A stretch of DNA of 64,000 nucleotides from JABJOR01 sp965603075 (GTDB lineage: Bacteria > Pseudomonadota > Alphaproteobacteria > Rhodospirillales > Casp-alpha2). The notes beneath the pieces were generated by a model that had not been told where the DNA came from, searched no databases, and saw only the letters and a list, made by a program, of their open reading frames with translations. The stretch lies in NCBI GenBank assembly GCA_965603075.1, contig CBFDBO010000003.1:146080-210079 (forward strand), given 5' to 3'. The translations under genes and the position numbers were made by a program. This document shows, piece after piece, positions 8,115-17,448 of this stretch (within the stretch, counting starts at the first letter, position 1; every line of letters starts with the position of its first letter).

Positions 8115-10244
8115 TTATGATTTAAGTTTTTTTCTCTTCAAAGGGCTAGAGCCAGGGGCATCCTTGCTCCATTCTTTTGTGGATGATTTCGCAGGTTTAG
8201 ATTTTTTTGTCTTTTTATCCTTCGTTTTATTTTCTGCGGCTTTAACTTTTTTGTCCCGAATATCGCGATCTTTCTTTGTCCACGGTTTTTTCTCTTTTTT
8301 CTTCTTTCCGGGTTTATCACTTGGTTTTTCGTCACGAGGTTTTTCAACACGAGGCTTATCAAATGATTTTTCATCACTGGATTTAACGAAAGGTTTTTCA
8401 GCACGCGGTTTATCAAATGATTTTTCATCACTCGATTTAACGAAAGGTTTATCAGTACGCGGCTTATCAAATGATTTCTTCTCACTCGCCTTAACGTAAG
8501 GTTTTTCCGCACGTGGTTTGTCAAACTTCTTCTCGCGTTTTGGCGCGCCCGATTTGAATTCAGATTTGCGATCAGGCCGACCTTCTGGCTTTCGAGGTGT
8601 GAAAGGTTTTTTGTGTTTGTATCCACCACCTTCACTTGGAGTTGTTGGAACACCATCCATGCGTGAGATCACAACACCTTTGTCAACAGTTCTGCTGGGA
8701 CCGATGGCCGCCAAAAACTGATCGACAACATCGGGGGCAATTTCCACATGGGTTTCATTTTCGTGAATTTTAATAGCGCCAATACCAACTTTGGTAATGT
8801 GACCTGCACGACATAACATCGGCAATATCCACCTTGGTTCAGCACTATGTTTGCGGCCAACGGGCATAGAGAACCATACACCATTTTTGAAATCGTCACG
8901 GCGTTTCTCAGGGCGTTCGGAACGTTCAGGCCCTGTATCGAGTAATTCTTCCGGGGCTGATTTACCCGCACTATGCAGACGTAAAAAAGCAGCAGCAATT
9001 TGGTCCGCGCTATAGCGTGAGAGAAGTTCTTCTACAGGGGTTACTTCATCTTCCGTTATGGCCTCGCTCAAAATTGGATCGTCTAGAATGCGTTCCCGAT
9101 CACGGGCAACAATTTCTTCGACGGAAGGTGGCTTGCCCCAACTGGCTTCGATGTTGGCCGTGCGTAATAGCCGCTCTGTGCGTTTGCGCCCACTGTGGGG
9201 GACAATCAACGTACAGGTGCCTTTACGACCAGCGCGTCCGGTTCGACCACTACGGTGAAGAAGAATTTCGGCATTCTTTGGAATGTCAGCGTGAACCACA
9301 AGTTCGAGGTTCGGAAGATCGATGCCACGGGCGGCAACGTCGGTTGCCACACAAACCCGTGCACGACCATCACGCATGGCTTGTAAGGCATGGGTTCGTT
9401 CGTTTTGGCTGAGCTCGCCCGATAGGGCAACCACAGAGAACCCTCTATTGGAAAGGCGGGATGTCATATGATTAACGGTGGCCCGGGTGGCACAAAAAAC
9501 CAGAGCGTTTTTGGCTTCAAAATAACGCAGCACATTAATAATCGCATTTTCCCGATCATTAGGGGCCACAGTAAGTGCACGGTAATCAATATCGACATGT
9601 TGTTTGTTTTCTTCGGATGTTGCGACCCGAACCGCATTACGCTGATAGCGTTTAGCAAGGGCACCAATCGTGCGCGGGACAGTCGCCGAAAACATCAATG
9701 TGCGGCGTTCTTTTGGCGTAGCTTCCAAAATAAATTCTAATTCATCACGGAAACCCAGATCAAGCATTTCATCGGCTTCATCCAGAACAACAGCTTTTAA
9801 CCCAGCGGTGTTAAAAGAACCACGTTCGATGTGATCACCCAAACGTCCCGGTGTGCCAACAACAATATGGGCACCACGGTCCAGTGTGCGGCGCTCAGTG
9901 CGCATATCCATACCACCGACACACGAAGCGATAATGGCACCTGTTGGCTCGTACAGCCACTCTAGCTCACGTTTGACCTGCAAGGCTAATTCTCTTGTCG
10001 GTGCGACCACAAGGGCCAATGGGGCTTTGCAATAGCCTAGTTTCTCAGCACCTTCTAATAAGGTGGGGGCAATGGCCATACCAAAGGCAACCGTTTTACC
10101 CGAGCCCGTTTGGGCTGAAACAAGGGCGTCGGCTTCTTTTAGGTTAGGCTCAAGCATTGCCTTTTGAACCGGTGTCAATGTGGTGTATCCGCGCTTTTCC
10201 AACGCTGCAACAAGAGGTGGGACGACACCTTCAAAATCAGTCAT
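8115..10244 (-). CDS. DEAD-box RNA helicase with repetitive basic tail
   Basis: This ATP-dependent RNA helicase has 709 residues. The core has the Q motif (LTPVQ), AQTGSGKT, PTRELALQV, TPGRL, DEADEMLDLGF, SATVP, ATDVAARGIDLP and HRSGRTGRAGRKG in order over residues 20-345. A DbpA/CsdA-type RNA-binding domain follows at about 465-530 (GHITKVGIGAIKI). The final 170 residues are Lys/Asp/Pro-rich, with an 18-residue unit (SFDKPRAEKPFVKSSDEK) repeated about three times, then a lysine-rich stretch. Such tails add non-specific RNA binding. Its likely role is ribosome assembly or cold adaptation. It is the only gene in its transcription unit, with a 224-base gap to hutF. Confidence 0.93.
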   Translation of the reverse strand: MTDFEGVVPPLVAALEKRGYTTLTPVQKAMLEPNLKEADALVSAQTGSGKTVAFGMAIAPTLLEGAEKLGYCKAPLALVVAPTRELALQVKRELEWLYEPTGAIIASCVGGMDMRTERRTLDRGAHIVVGTPGRLGDHIERGSFNTAGLKAVVLDEADEMLDLGFRDELEFILEATPKERRTLMFSATVPRTIGALAKRYQRNAVRVATSEENKQHVDIDYRALTVAPNDRENAIINVLRYFEAKNALVFCATRATVNHMTSRLSNRGFSVVALSGELSQNERTHALQAMRDGRARVCVATDVAARGIDLPNLELVVHADIPKNAEILLHRSGRTGRAGRKGTCTLIVPHSGRKRTERLLRTANIEASWGKPPSVEEIVARDRERILDDPILSEAITEDEVTPVEELLSRYSADQIAAAFLRLHSAGKSAPEELLDTGPERSERPEKRRDDFKNGVWFSMPVGRKHSAEPRWILPMLCRAGHITKVGIGAIKIHENETHVEIAPDVVDQFLAAIGPSRTVDKGVVISRMDGVPTTPSEGGGYKHKKPFTPRKPEGRPDRKSEFKSGAPKREKKFDKPRAEKPYVKASEKKSFDKPRTDKPFVKSSDEKSFDKPRAEKPFVKSSDEKSFDKPRVEKPRDEKPSDKPGKKKKEKKPWTKKDRDIRDKKVKAAENKTKDKKTKKSKPAKSSTKEWSKDAPGSSPLKRKKLKS
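8353..8530 (-). repeat. 54-base tandem repeat inside the helicase tail
   Basis: Three full 54-base units begin at 8353, 8407 and 8461, with a partial fourth from 8515. Each encodes the 18-residue SFDKPR-x2-KPFVKSSDEK unit. The first two are nearly identical in DNA, so the array is recent and prone to length change. Confidence 0.85.
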
Positions 10245-10319
10245 GTTATTTCTTTCGGAATTCAGGTTTCGTGTGCCAGATCAATATAATATTAGGGGCG
10301 CACGTTTAATCGATTCATT

Positions 10320-10344
10320 AAGATCGCAAACAATTGCGCATCTT
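10320..10344. other. Imperfect inverted repeat between hutF and the helicase gene
   Basis: AAGAT-CGCAA, an ACAA loop, TTGCG, one extra base, then ATCTT form a 10-bp hairpin with one bulge. It sits 76 bases upstream of the helicase start and 125 bases beyond the hutF stop. No T-run follows on either strand, so a classical terminator is not supported. It may be an operator or part of the helicase leader. Confidence 0.4.
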
Positions 10345-10468
10345 GATTAAATCATGTTGGCTGGGTTGTACTTTGTGTTGGCATCAATGTAAAGGCACTC
10401 AAGGTAGGCTGGCACTGCTATTTTATGCTTAAATTATATTTTGAAAGGTTTATGATGATGAAATTGGA

Positions 10469-11863
10469 TCAAGCTAAGTCCATCAATCGTTTTAGGACCT
10501 TTCTGAAATCTTCTTCAACCTTTTGCTCATGGGCATGATGTCCTTGAGTAATAACACGTTTTCCACCGACAAAAACATCCTGGATCGGATTATTATCACA
10601 AGCAAACATCCAAGCATCCAAGATGCCATCACCCTTACGTTCATATAAGGGCGTAGAATCCGTATCTAATGTGAGAATATCTGCACGATTACCAACACGC
10701 AAACCGCCAATGGGTCGCCCGCAGGCTTGCGCGCCACCGACAAGAGCAGCATCAAAAAGAGTGCGTCCCGTTGATCGCTCCGCCCCCCCGCTGAGCACGG
10801 CACGTTGCCTTGAATGTAACCGTTGACCGTATTCCAACCAGCGCAATTCTTCTTTCATATTCACCGATATGTGACTGTCAGAGCCAATTCCAATAACGCC
10901 GCCTTGTTCCATATAACGAACGGCGGGGAATAATCCGTCACCGAGATTGGCTTCAGTTACAGGGCAAAGTCCGGCTACGGCCTTTGTTGAGGCCAGCCTA
11001 TCCGTCTCTGATTGGTTCATGTGGGTGGCGTGGATCAAACACCAACGTTGATTGACGTTATGGTTTTCTAATAACCATTGAATGGGACGCTTGCCGGACC
11101 ATGCCATACAGTCCTCGACTTCTTTGATTTGCTCGGCAATATGGATGTGTATGGGGGCAGCATTGTCGAGATTATCCAAAGATGAAATTGCATCGGTTAA
11201 TAGCTCAGGCGTAACGGCCCGTAAGGAGTGGGGTGCCATGCCAATGCGAATATTATCATCGTTTCTATAATCTTTGGATAAAGCATTAATGATTTCCATA
11301 ATGCCATCGGTATCATTCAAAAATCTGCGCTGACCATCATTAGCAGGCTGACCGCCAAAACCGCTATATTTGTATAATACCGGCAGGTGCGTGATTCCTA
11401 TCCCCGCCTCTTTGGAAGCATTAATGGCTCTATGAGACATTTCCGCACGGTCAGTATAGGCTTGACCATCCGTAGCATGATGAAGGTAGTGGAACTCACC
11501 AACGGCGGTGTATCCGGCTTTTAACATATCCACATAGAGCTTGAGCGCGATGGTCTGTACATCTTCTGGAGTCATGTGGGCTAAGAAACTGTACATAATC
11601 TGCCGCCACGTCCAGAAACTATCAGGTTCTTGACCAGAACGTGAAGGACCAGAAACCTCGCCCAACCCGGCTATAGCACGTTGAAAAGCGTGGCTATGTA
11701 AATTCGGCATACCGGGTAAGGCCGCCCCTTTTATAAAGACGCCATTATGTCCCTCAAAATCTTTTATAATACTTTCAATTGATCCAGATTTGGAAATTGT
11801 AATGGACACGTTTTGTGCCCATCCTTCTGGTAATAGTGCTGTTTCAAAATGAAGCGTGGTCAT
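10469..11863 (-). CDS. hutF: Formimidoylglutamate deiminase
   Basis: HutF deiminates N-formimino-L-glutamate to N-formyl-L-glutamate and ammonia, the fourth step of the five-step histidine pathway. It has 464 residues in the amidohydrolase fold. The metal-binding H56-x-H58 lies in GMPNLHSHAFQRA, later histidines in HIHIAEQ and HATHMNQSE, and an aspartate in GIGSDSHIS. It is divergent from hutI across a 95-base intergenic region. HutG nearby supplies the next step, so the pathway choice (HutF-HutG rather than HutG formimidase) is internally consistent. The ribosome site is weak. Confidence 0.95.
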   Translation of the reverse strand: MTTLHFETALLPEGWAQNVSITISKSGSIESIIKDFEGHNGVFIKGAALPGMPNLHSHAFQRAIAGLGEVSGPSRSGQEPDSFWTWRQIMYSFLAHMTPEDVQTIALKLYVDMLKAGYTAVGEFHYLHHATDGQAYTDRAEMSHRAINASKEAGIGITHLPVLYKYSGFGGQPANDGQRRFLNDTDGIMEIINALSKDYRNDDNIRIGMAPHSLRAVTPELLTDAISSLDNLDNAAPIHIHIAEQIKEVEDCMAWSGKRPIQWLLENHNVNQRWCLIHATHMNQSETDRLASTKAVAGLCPVTEANLGDGLFPAVRYMEQGGVIGIGSDSHISVNMKEELRWLEYGQRLHSRQRAVLSGGAERSTGRTLFDAALVGGAQACGRPIGGLRVGNRADILTLDTDSTPLYERKGDGILDAWMFACDNNPIQDVFVGGKRVITQGHHAHEQKVEEDFRKVLKRLMDLA

Positions 11864-11901
11864 GATGGCCCATTATCAATATTATAAGTTTTAATAGCGT
11901 A

Positions 11902-11916
11902 GTACAGCTATGGTAC
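11902..11916. promoter_or_regulatory. Candidate operator between hutF and hutI
   Basis: GTAC-AGCTATG-GTAC lies in the 95-base divergent intergenic region, with a TATAAT-like hexamer for hutF at 11881-11886. The dyad is short and does not match a known HutC site well. No hutC gene is in the window. Confidence 0.2.
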
Positions 11917-11958
11917 ACGTTCCATATGCCGCGTAAAGTCCAAAGGGAAGGGTGAGTT

Positions 11959-13209
11959 ATGATCATAGAAAATACCGACACCCTAATCGTGAATGCCCGA
12001 TTAGCAACGATGGGTGATCATTATTCTGACGGAAAAAATGATCCTTTAGGCATTACCGAAGATACCACCATGGCCATTCATAAGGGGCAAATATCGTGGA
12101 TAGGTAGATATGAAGATATCCCGGAAAAAATAGCCACTACAGTGGGCGAAATTATTGATGTTAAAAATGCATGGATCACACCGGGATTAGTTGATTGTCA
12201 TACTCATATTATCCACGGAGGAAACCGCGCTAAAGAATTTTCCATGCGTCTTGGTGGGGCGAGCTATGAAGAAATCGCCCGTGCAGGCGGTGGGATAATT
12301 TCCACAGTATTAGATACGAGAGCGTCCAGCGAAGAGGAACTGCTGGAACAAGCTTTGCCCCGTGTTGATGCATTGATGCACAGTGGCGTTACCACACTGG
12401 AAATAAAGTCAGGCTATGGTTTAGATAGTCAAACGGAATGCCGCATGTTGAAGGTTGCGCGTCGTATCGAAGCAGAGCGACATGTAAGCGTCCAGACAAG
12501 TTTCCTAGGGGCGCACGCAATTCCACCTGAATACAAAGAAAATGCGGATGGATATATCAATCTAATCTGCGATGAGATGTTGCCTATGGTTCACGAATTG
12601 GGATTGGTCGATGCCGTTGATGCCTTCTGCGAGAGTATCGCCTTTTCACCGGATCAAGTTCGCCGGGTCTTTATGTGCGCGCAAGAATTAGGGCTGCCGA
12701 TCAAACTGCATGCCGAACAGCTATCGGATCTGAAAGGCAGTATAATGGCCGCTGAAATGGGGGCGATCTCTGTTGATCACTTGGAATACTTAGCCCAAGA
12801 TGGTGTCGATGCCATGGCCCGTTCCGGCAGTGTGGCTGTTATTCTACCGGGGGCCTTTTATTACCTTCATGAAACCCAGAAGCCCCCCATTAATGCCTTA
12901 CGTAAAACATCCATCCCCATGGCGGTTGCCACGGACGCAAACCCCGGAAGCTCTCCGGTTTATTCTTTATTGAGTGCGATGAATATGGCGTGTGTAATGT
13001 TTTTGATGACACCCACTGAGGCCCTATTGGGTGCTACAAAATACGGTGCCCAAGCATTGGGGTTAACCGATCGCGGGGTGCTTGCAGCAGGAAAACGGGC
13101 TGATTTAGCTTGTTGGTCTGTGAATGATCTGACAGAGCTATCATATGCATTGAGCGCGCGTCCCTTAAATTGGGCGATGGTGGCAGGCAAAAGACGAGCG
13201 GAAAACTAA
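11959..13209 (+). CDS. hutI: Imidazolonepropionase
   Basis: HutI opens the ring of 4-imidazolone-5-propionate to give formiminoglutamate, the third step of histidine catabolism. It has 416 residues in the amidohydrolase superfamily. Metal ligands are H81-x-H83 in DCHTHIIHGGNR, with later family marks KLHAEQL, SVDHLEYL and ATDANPGSSP. A strong GGGAAGGGTGAG ribosome site precedes the ATG. hutG follows 31 bases downstream, so the two form one operon. Confidence 0.96.
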   Translation: MIIENTDTLIVNARLATMGDHYSDGKNDPLGITEDTTMAIHKGQISWIGRYEDIPEKIATTVGEIIDVKNAWITPGLVDCHTHIIHGGNRAKEFSMRLGGASYEEIARAGGGIISTVLDTRASSEEELLEQALPRVDALMHSGVTTLEIKSGYGLDSQTECRMLKVARRIEAERHVSVQTSFLGAHAIPPEYKENADGYINLICDEMLPMVHELGLVDAVDAFCESIAFSPDQVRRVFMCAQELGLPIKLHAEQLSDLKGSIMAAEMGAISVDHLEYLAQDGVDAMARSGSVAVILPGAFYYLHETQKPPINALRKTSIPMAVATDANPGSSPVYSLLSAMNMACVMFLMTPTEALLGATKYGAQALGLTDRGVLAAGKRADLACWSVNDLTELSYALSARPLNWAMVAGKRRAEN

Positions 13210-13240
13210 AAAATCACTTCACGGTTGAAAGAGACGATTA

Positions 13241-14050
13241 ATGAGCGAAGCTGTTTATAATTTCATGTCTGGGAACCAACCTTTGCTGATCAGTTGCCCC
13301 CACGTGGGTACGTATGTTCCCCCCCAAATTGCAGAACGGTTTACCCAATCGGCATCAATTCTGGCTGATACGGATTGGCATGTGGATTGGTTGTATGGCG
13401 AAAGCGCGAGTGCATTAGGCGCGTCGTTATTAACCGCCACCCATTCACGCTATGTTATTGATCTTAACCGTCGTCCGGATGGTGGTGAGCTTTATACAGG
13501 TGCCAATAATACGGAGCTTTGTCCGACGACAACCTTTGATAATGAAGCGATCTATGAAGGCGACAATCCTTCAACAAGTGAAATTTTACAACGTACAGAA
13601 AATTACTGGCAACCTTATCATGACAAATTGCAAAGTGTGTTAAGGGATATGGTCGACAAACATGGTGTCGCCGTATTAATTGAAGGACATTCAATCAAAT
13701 CAGAAGTTCCACGATTTTTTGAGGGAACATTGCCCCATTTTAATTTGGGGACTGCTGGAGGGGAAAGTGCTGCTGAGGATCTATCGAACCTAGTTTTTAA
13801 TGTGTTGAATTCATCAAAGGATTATAAAGCTGTTTTTAATGGTCGTTTTAAGGGCGGGTTTATTACCCGAAATTATGGCAAGCCAAATGATGGTATCCAC
13901 GCACTGCAATTGGAAAAAACCCAATCATGTTATATGGATGAAGAACCGCCATTTGGGTTTCGGGTGGATTTGGCCGCAAAAGTAGAACCCGTCATCACAG
14001 CAATGATGCAAACGGCATTAGACTGGGCGCGCTCAAAATCAAGTACCTAA
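13241..14050 (+). CDS. hutG: N-formylglutamate deformylase
   Basis: HutG hydrolyses N-formyl-L-glutamate to glutamate and formate, the last step of the HutF branch. The 269-residue product belongs to the N-formylglutamate amidohydrolase family, seen in ISCPHVGTYVP (His21), VIDLNRRPDGGELY and IEGHSIKSEVP. It is cotranscribed with hutI. Its last 12 bases overlap the end of the convergent MFS gene, which is compact but not unusual. Confidence 0.94.
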   Translation: MSEAVYNFMSGNQPLLISCPHVGTYVPPQIAERFTQSASILADTDWHVDWLYGESASALGASLLTATHSRYVIDLNRRPDGGELYTGANNTELCPTTTFDNEAIYEGDNPSTSEILQRTENYWQPYHDKLQSVLRDMVDKHGVAVLIEGHSIKSEVPRFFEGTLPHFNLGTAGGESAAEDLSNLVFNVLNSSKDYKAVFNGRFKGGFITRNYGKPNDGIHALQLEKTQSCYMDEEPPFGFRVDLAAKVEPVITAMMQTALDWARSKSST

Positions 14051-15283
14051 TTCTTCGATCTCTTCATCATCTGTTTCCAACTCATAAATAGCTTGAGAGC
14101 TTCGAGTCAGTGGTACAAATGTGCCGCGATCAATATCATCGGTAATGGGCCGAATGAAAATCCGAATTATGACGAAGGCGGCAAATCCAGAAAAAATGAT
14201 GCTCATGCTAAGGAATAGATAGCCAGCGTTGGTTGCATCCATAAGCGGGGCCACAACAAAGGGGCCAAAGGCCGCACCCAAGCCATACACCAATAATAAA
14301 CCGCCTGAGGTTTCAACCAATTTCTCTTGTGGGGCGAAATCATTAGCGTGGGCCAGTAATAAACCATACAGCGGAAACATGAACCCGCCATGTAAGCACG
14401 CCACGAGGAACGACATTGTCCCTTCATGAGAGTCTAAAAATGTCAGTGATAACCCTGTGCCAATGGTGCCTATGCAACACCCTGCAATCATGATGCGGCG
14501 ATCAATGCGATCGGATATCCAGCCAATGGGCCATTGTAAAATGGTGCCGCCCAATAGAAAGGCGCTCATAAAGAAAGTAATGCCAGCGATACTAAACCCT
14601 CGATCTTGTGCAAAAACAGGGCCCAGCGACCAAAACGAGCCATCAACTATACCAAACAGAAAACAACCAATGAAACCAACGGGCGATATTTTATACAGTT
14701 CTTTGACATTCAAACGTGCCGTAGGTGGGGTAGATGGCTCGGAAATTCTGGATAAGGCAACCGGGGCAAGAGAGATACAAATCAACATGGCACATACGAT
14801 AAACAACGTGCCCGTTGTAGGGTCAGCCAGGTTCAACATCAATTGCCCCATCATGACGGCCACATTGGTGACGATGATATAAATTGAAAGAATGCTTCCA
14901 CGGGTTTCATTGGTGGATTGCTCGTTCAGCCAACTTTCAATAGCCATAAATAAAATTGCGAAACAAATACCAGAAAACCCACGGGTTAGAACCCATACTA
15001 TGGGAGAAGGGGTGAGTTGATAGATTAAGCTTGCCGCGGCTGTCAGCGCAGCAAAACCAGCAAACACGCGAATATGACCAACATTCTGGATTAATATAGG
15101 CCCAATTAAACAACCGATGGCAAATCCAGCATAATAGGCACCGCCAATACCACCAATCCAGCTTGTGGATAACCCCTCTAAATCTGCTCGAACGGGGAGT
15201 AACGTCACAAGCAAACCTTGTCCCAGCATGAGGATAGCGGTACCAATTAATAATATGGTAATGTTATCGCGAACAGATTTCAT
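14039..15283 (-). CDS. Major facilitator superfamily transporter (YcaD-like)
   Basis: This is a 414-residue inner-membrane carrier with about 12 hydrophobic helices and a central cytosolic loop around residues 190-205. The N-terminal half has RGFSGICFAILFMAIESWL, typical of the YcaD-like MFS group, and IGWISDRIDRR marks the loop motif of the second half. Substrate is unknown. The acidic C-terminal tail (ELETDDEEIEELGT) is cytosolic. An AAGGA ribosome site lies upstream. The gene is convergent with and overlaps hutG, so a role in histidine uptake is possible but unsupported. Confidence 0.9.
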   Translation of the reverse strand: MKSVRDNITILLIGTAILMLGQGLLVTLLPVRADLEGLSTSWIGGIGGAYYAGFAIGCLIGPILIQNVGHIRVFAGFAALTAAASLIYQLTPSPIVWVLTRGFSGICFAILFMAIESWLNEQSTNETRGSILSIYIIVTNVAVMMGQLMLNLADPTTGTLFIVCAMLICISLAPVALSRISEPSTPPTARLNVKELYKISPVGFIGCFLFGIVDGSFWSLGPVFAQDRGFSIAGITFFMSAFLLGGTILQWPIGWISDRIDRRIMIAGCCIGTIGTGLSLTFLDSHEGTMSFLVACLHGGFMFPLYGLLLAHANDFAPQEKLVETSGGLLLVYGLGAAFGPFVVAPLMDATNAGYLFLSMSIIFSGFAAFVIIRIFIRPITDDIDRGTFVPLTRSSQAIYELETDDEEIEELGT

Positions 15284-15294
15284 GAAAAAAATCC

Positions 15295-15322
15295 TTGGTA
15301 TAATTATAACCCCTAATATAAT
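15295..15322 (+). promoter_or_regulatory. Promoter candidate for the secreted nuclease gene
   Basis: TTGGTA, 16 bases, TATAAT. The predicted start would fall about 40 bases before the ATG at 15368. The -35 also overlaps an imperfect palindrome around GGTATAATTATAACC that faces the divergent MFS gene. Confidence 0.4.
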
Positions 15323-15367
15323 GGGATATCCTTAAAGAAGTAATTATTGCAGAGTGTATTCGACCCT

Positions 15368-15898
15368 ATGAAGTCTGTCATTACCCTAGTATTATTATCG
15401 ATGATTTTTGGCCTTACATTAAGCACACAGGCGAATGCTGATGTTTCCGGCACGGTTTGTGTGATAAATGGTGATCTGATTTCGGTCAATGGAATTCGAT
15501 ATGGTAATGATTGTAAAGACGGTACAAATGTTCGTTTACACGGGATTGATGCACCAGAGTTAGAACAAAATTGCCTTCGTGCCGACGGCGCTATTTTCAA
15601 ATGTGGCCTTTATGCCGCATCATTTTTATTGGAATACATTCATAATCGGCCCGTGAAATGTCACGGCAATACGCAAGATATAAACGGTAATTGGCTGATG
15701 CGTTGTTATATCGAGGAAAAAAACATCAATGAGCATATGGTTAGCGAAGGCTGGGCATTAGCTTATGAAATGTTGTCTCGTCGCTATCAACCATTTGAAG
15801 CGATAGCGAAGAAAAATAAAAAGGGTATTTGGGCTTTCCATTTCACAAATCCCTGGGAATGGCGCAAGGGCAAACGGATGCCAGGAATGGAAGAATAA
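15368..15898 (+). CDS. Secreted thermonuclease-like (SNase domain) protein
   Basis: A 176-residue protein with a clear signal peptide (hydrophobic 4-19, cleavage after TQANA) followed by a staphylococcal-nuclease fold. RLHGIDAPELEQ supplies the Arg56, Asp61 and Glu64 positions of the family. The usual DGDT is NGDL here, keeping the Asp but not the Thr. A C-terminal GIWAFHFTNPWEWRKGKR segment is typical of this bacterial group. It probably acts as a periplasmic or extracellular nuclease. The start at 15368 is chosen because the signal peptide begins there; the ribosome site is poor. Confidence 0.88.
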   Translation: MKSVITLVLLSMIFGLTLSTQANADVSGTVCVINGDLISVNGIRYGNDCKDGTNVRLHGIDAPELEQNCLRADGAIFKCGLYAASFLLEYIHNRPVKCHGNTQDINGNWLMRCYIEEKNINEHMVSEGWALAYEMLSRRYQPFEAIAKKNKKGIWAFHFTNPWEWRKGKRMPGMEE

Positions 15899-15905
15899 GG
15901 CGAGA

Positions 15906-17303
15906 CTACCGCGTTATTTTGATAAATCGCCAGGTATTCACAACGGCGACAAAGGATGTCCCGATAATCATACCAACCCAAATTCCCAAAACGCCCCAAT
16001 AGATCATAAACCCGAGATAAAGACATAATGCTAATCCGATCATCCAATATCCGACAAGGGCTGAGATCAACGGTGTGCGTGTATCTTTTAATCCTCTAAG
16101 CGGTCCTTGAACCAAAATCACTAAGCCATCGAAGACAATGTATAATATGGCAGCAATCATTAAGGTGGCCGTCAAATCAAGTACGGGGGCATTGCTTTCA
16201 AGAGATGCATCAACAAATCCCATTGCAAGGGTGTTGCGCATAACAAGAATAATAAAACAGATAATAGCAAGAATAAACAATCCAAAGATAATAGATGTCC
16301 ATCCTGCGCGGCGAACGGCATCATAATCTTCTGCCCCAGCCGATAGAGCAACCCGGATGGTTGCTGCGTGGGATATGGCAAGAGGTACCATAAAAACAAC
16401 AGTGGTGATTTGCTGCACAATGGCGTGCGCGGCAAGGGGGATCACCCCCATGGTACCAACAAATATGGTCGCGACACTAAAGAATCCAGACGCCGCTAGA
16501 ATTGTTAATCCAATGGGCAGCCCAATACGAATGATTTCAATGAACAAAGGCCAATTTGGCTTCCAGAACCTTTTGAACAGCTGGTATTCTTGATAAATTT
16601 TATGGCGCGCCACATAGATAAACATAACGAGGCACATGCTGGTTTGAACAACCGTACTGGCAATCCCGGCCCCGATTAATTCAAGCTTTGGAAACCCAAA
16701 ATGCCCAAACATCAATGCATAATCGGCGAGCGCATTTATAGCGACCCCCAATAGGGTGATTATCAAAATGGGTGCGATATTGGAATGGGCCGTCATAAAC
16801 CCGCGCATAATCATCAACAAGAGGGCGGGCAATAATCCCCACATGGTCGTTCGAAGATACCCTTGGGTTAATTCGATGAGTTGCGGGTCTTGTTTCATAA
16901 GCAACAGAAAGTAATTTCCATTCCATAAAACAATAAAAAGTGGAATGCTTGTAAAGGCCGCGACCCAAAAGCCTTGCCGCATGCTATGGCGTAACTTTGT
17001 CGCATCATTTGCGCCAATGGCCTGCGCCGTTAAAGTGGAAACAGCCAAAATAATACCCATGGCGAACAAGAATACGGGTAAATAAAATTGCATGCCAAGG
17101 GCGCCAGCAGCCAATTGTTTGGTGCCGAGCCAACCCATTAAGATGACGTCGGTTGTATTAATGGCAATGATAGCCAATTGTGAGCCCACCATAGGCAGGC
17201 ACAATTTCCCTAAAATTCGAAGCTCCTCACGCCAATGACCTGCCTTTTCATGGGACAGGGATATGTCATCAGATGAGTCGTCAATTATGGCTTCATTTGT
17301 CAT
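15906..17303 (-). CDS. MATE-family multidrug efflux transporter
   Basis: This is a 465-residue inner-membrane antiporter with about 12 helices in two MATE repeats. NorM-type marks include LPMVGSQLAIIAINTTDVI near residues 35-55 and QAIGAND at about 92-98. Family members export cationic drugs in exchange for Na+ or H+. Directly upstream of the ATG lie three phased copies of a ten-base repeat (17319-17351), which suggests dedicated regulation. It converges with the nuclease gene (7-base gap). Confidence 0.94.
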   Translation of the reverse strand: MTNEAIIDDSSDDISLSHEKAGHWREELRILGKLCLPMVGSQLAIIAINTTDVILMGWLGTKQLAAGALGMQFYLPVFLFAMGIILAVSTLTAQAIGANDATKLRHSMRQGFWVAAFTSIPLFIVLWNGNYFLLLMKQDPQLIELTQGYLRTTMWGLLPALLLMIMRGFMTAHSNIAPILIITLLGVAINALADYALMFGHFGFPKLELIGAGIASTVVQTSMCLVMFIYVARHKIYQEYQLFKRFWKPNWPLFIEIIRIGLPIGLTILAASGFFSVATIFVGTMGVIPLAAHAIVQQITTVVFMVPLAISHAATIRVALSAGAEDYDAVRRAGWTSIIFGLFILAIICFIILVMRNTLAMGFVDASLESNAPVLDLTATLMIAAILYIVFDGLVILVQGPLRGLKDTRTPLISALVGYWMIGLALCLYLGFMIYWGVLGIWVGMIIGTSFVAVVNTWRFIKITR

Positions 17304-17318
17304 TGCAATAAGGTGTCT

Positions 17319-17351
17319 AAATTACAATCAAATTACAATGCAAATTACAAT
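17319..17351 (-). promoter_or_regulatory. Three phased ATTGTAATTT repeats before the MATE gene
   Basis: On the plus strand AAATTACAAT occurs at 17319-17328, 17330-17339 and 17342-17351, three exact copies spaced 11 and 12 bases, about one helical turn. Each core contains the partial dyad ATTGTAA. The array ends 15 bases upstream of the MATE start codon, where a repressor or activator would act. Confidence 0.6.
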
Positions 17352-17448
17352 AAATTAATTTCCAAAACACAGCTTTCCATAATGAGGACTCTGATTTTTA
17401 GAACTCAAACTGTTGTTTCTTGGATTAGGCTAGCGGTTGTTCCGTTAA

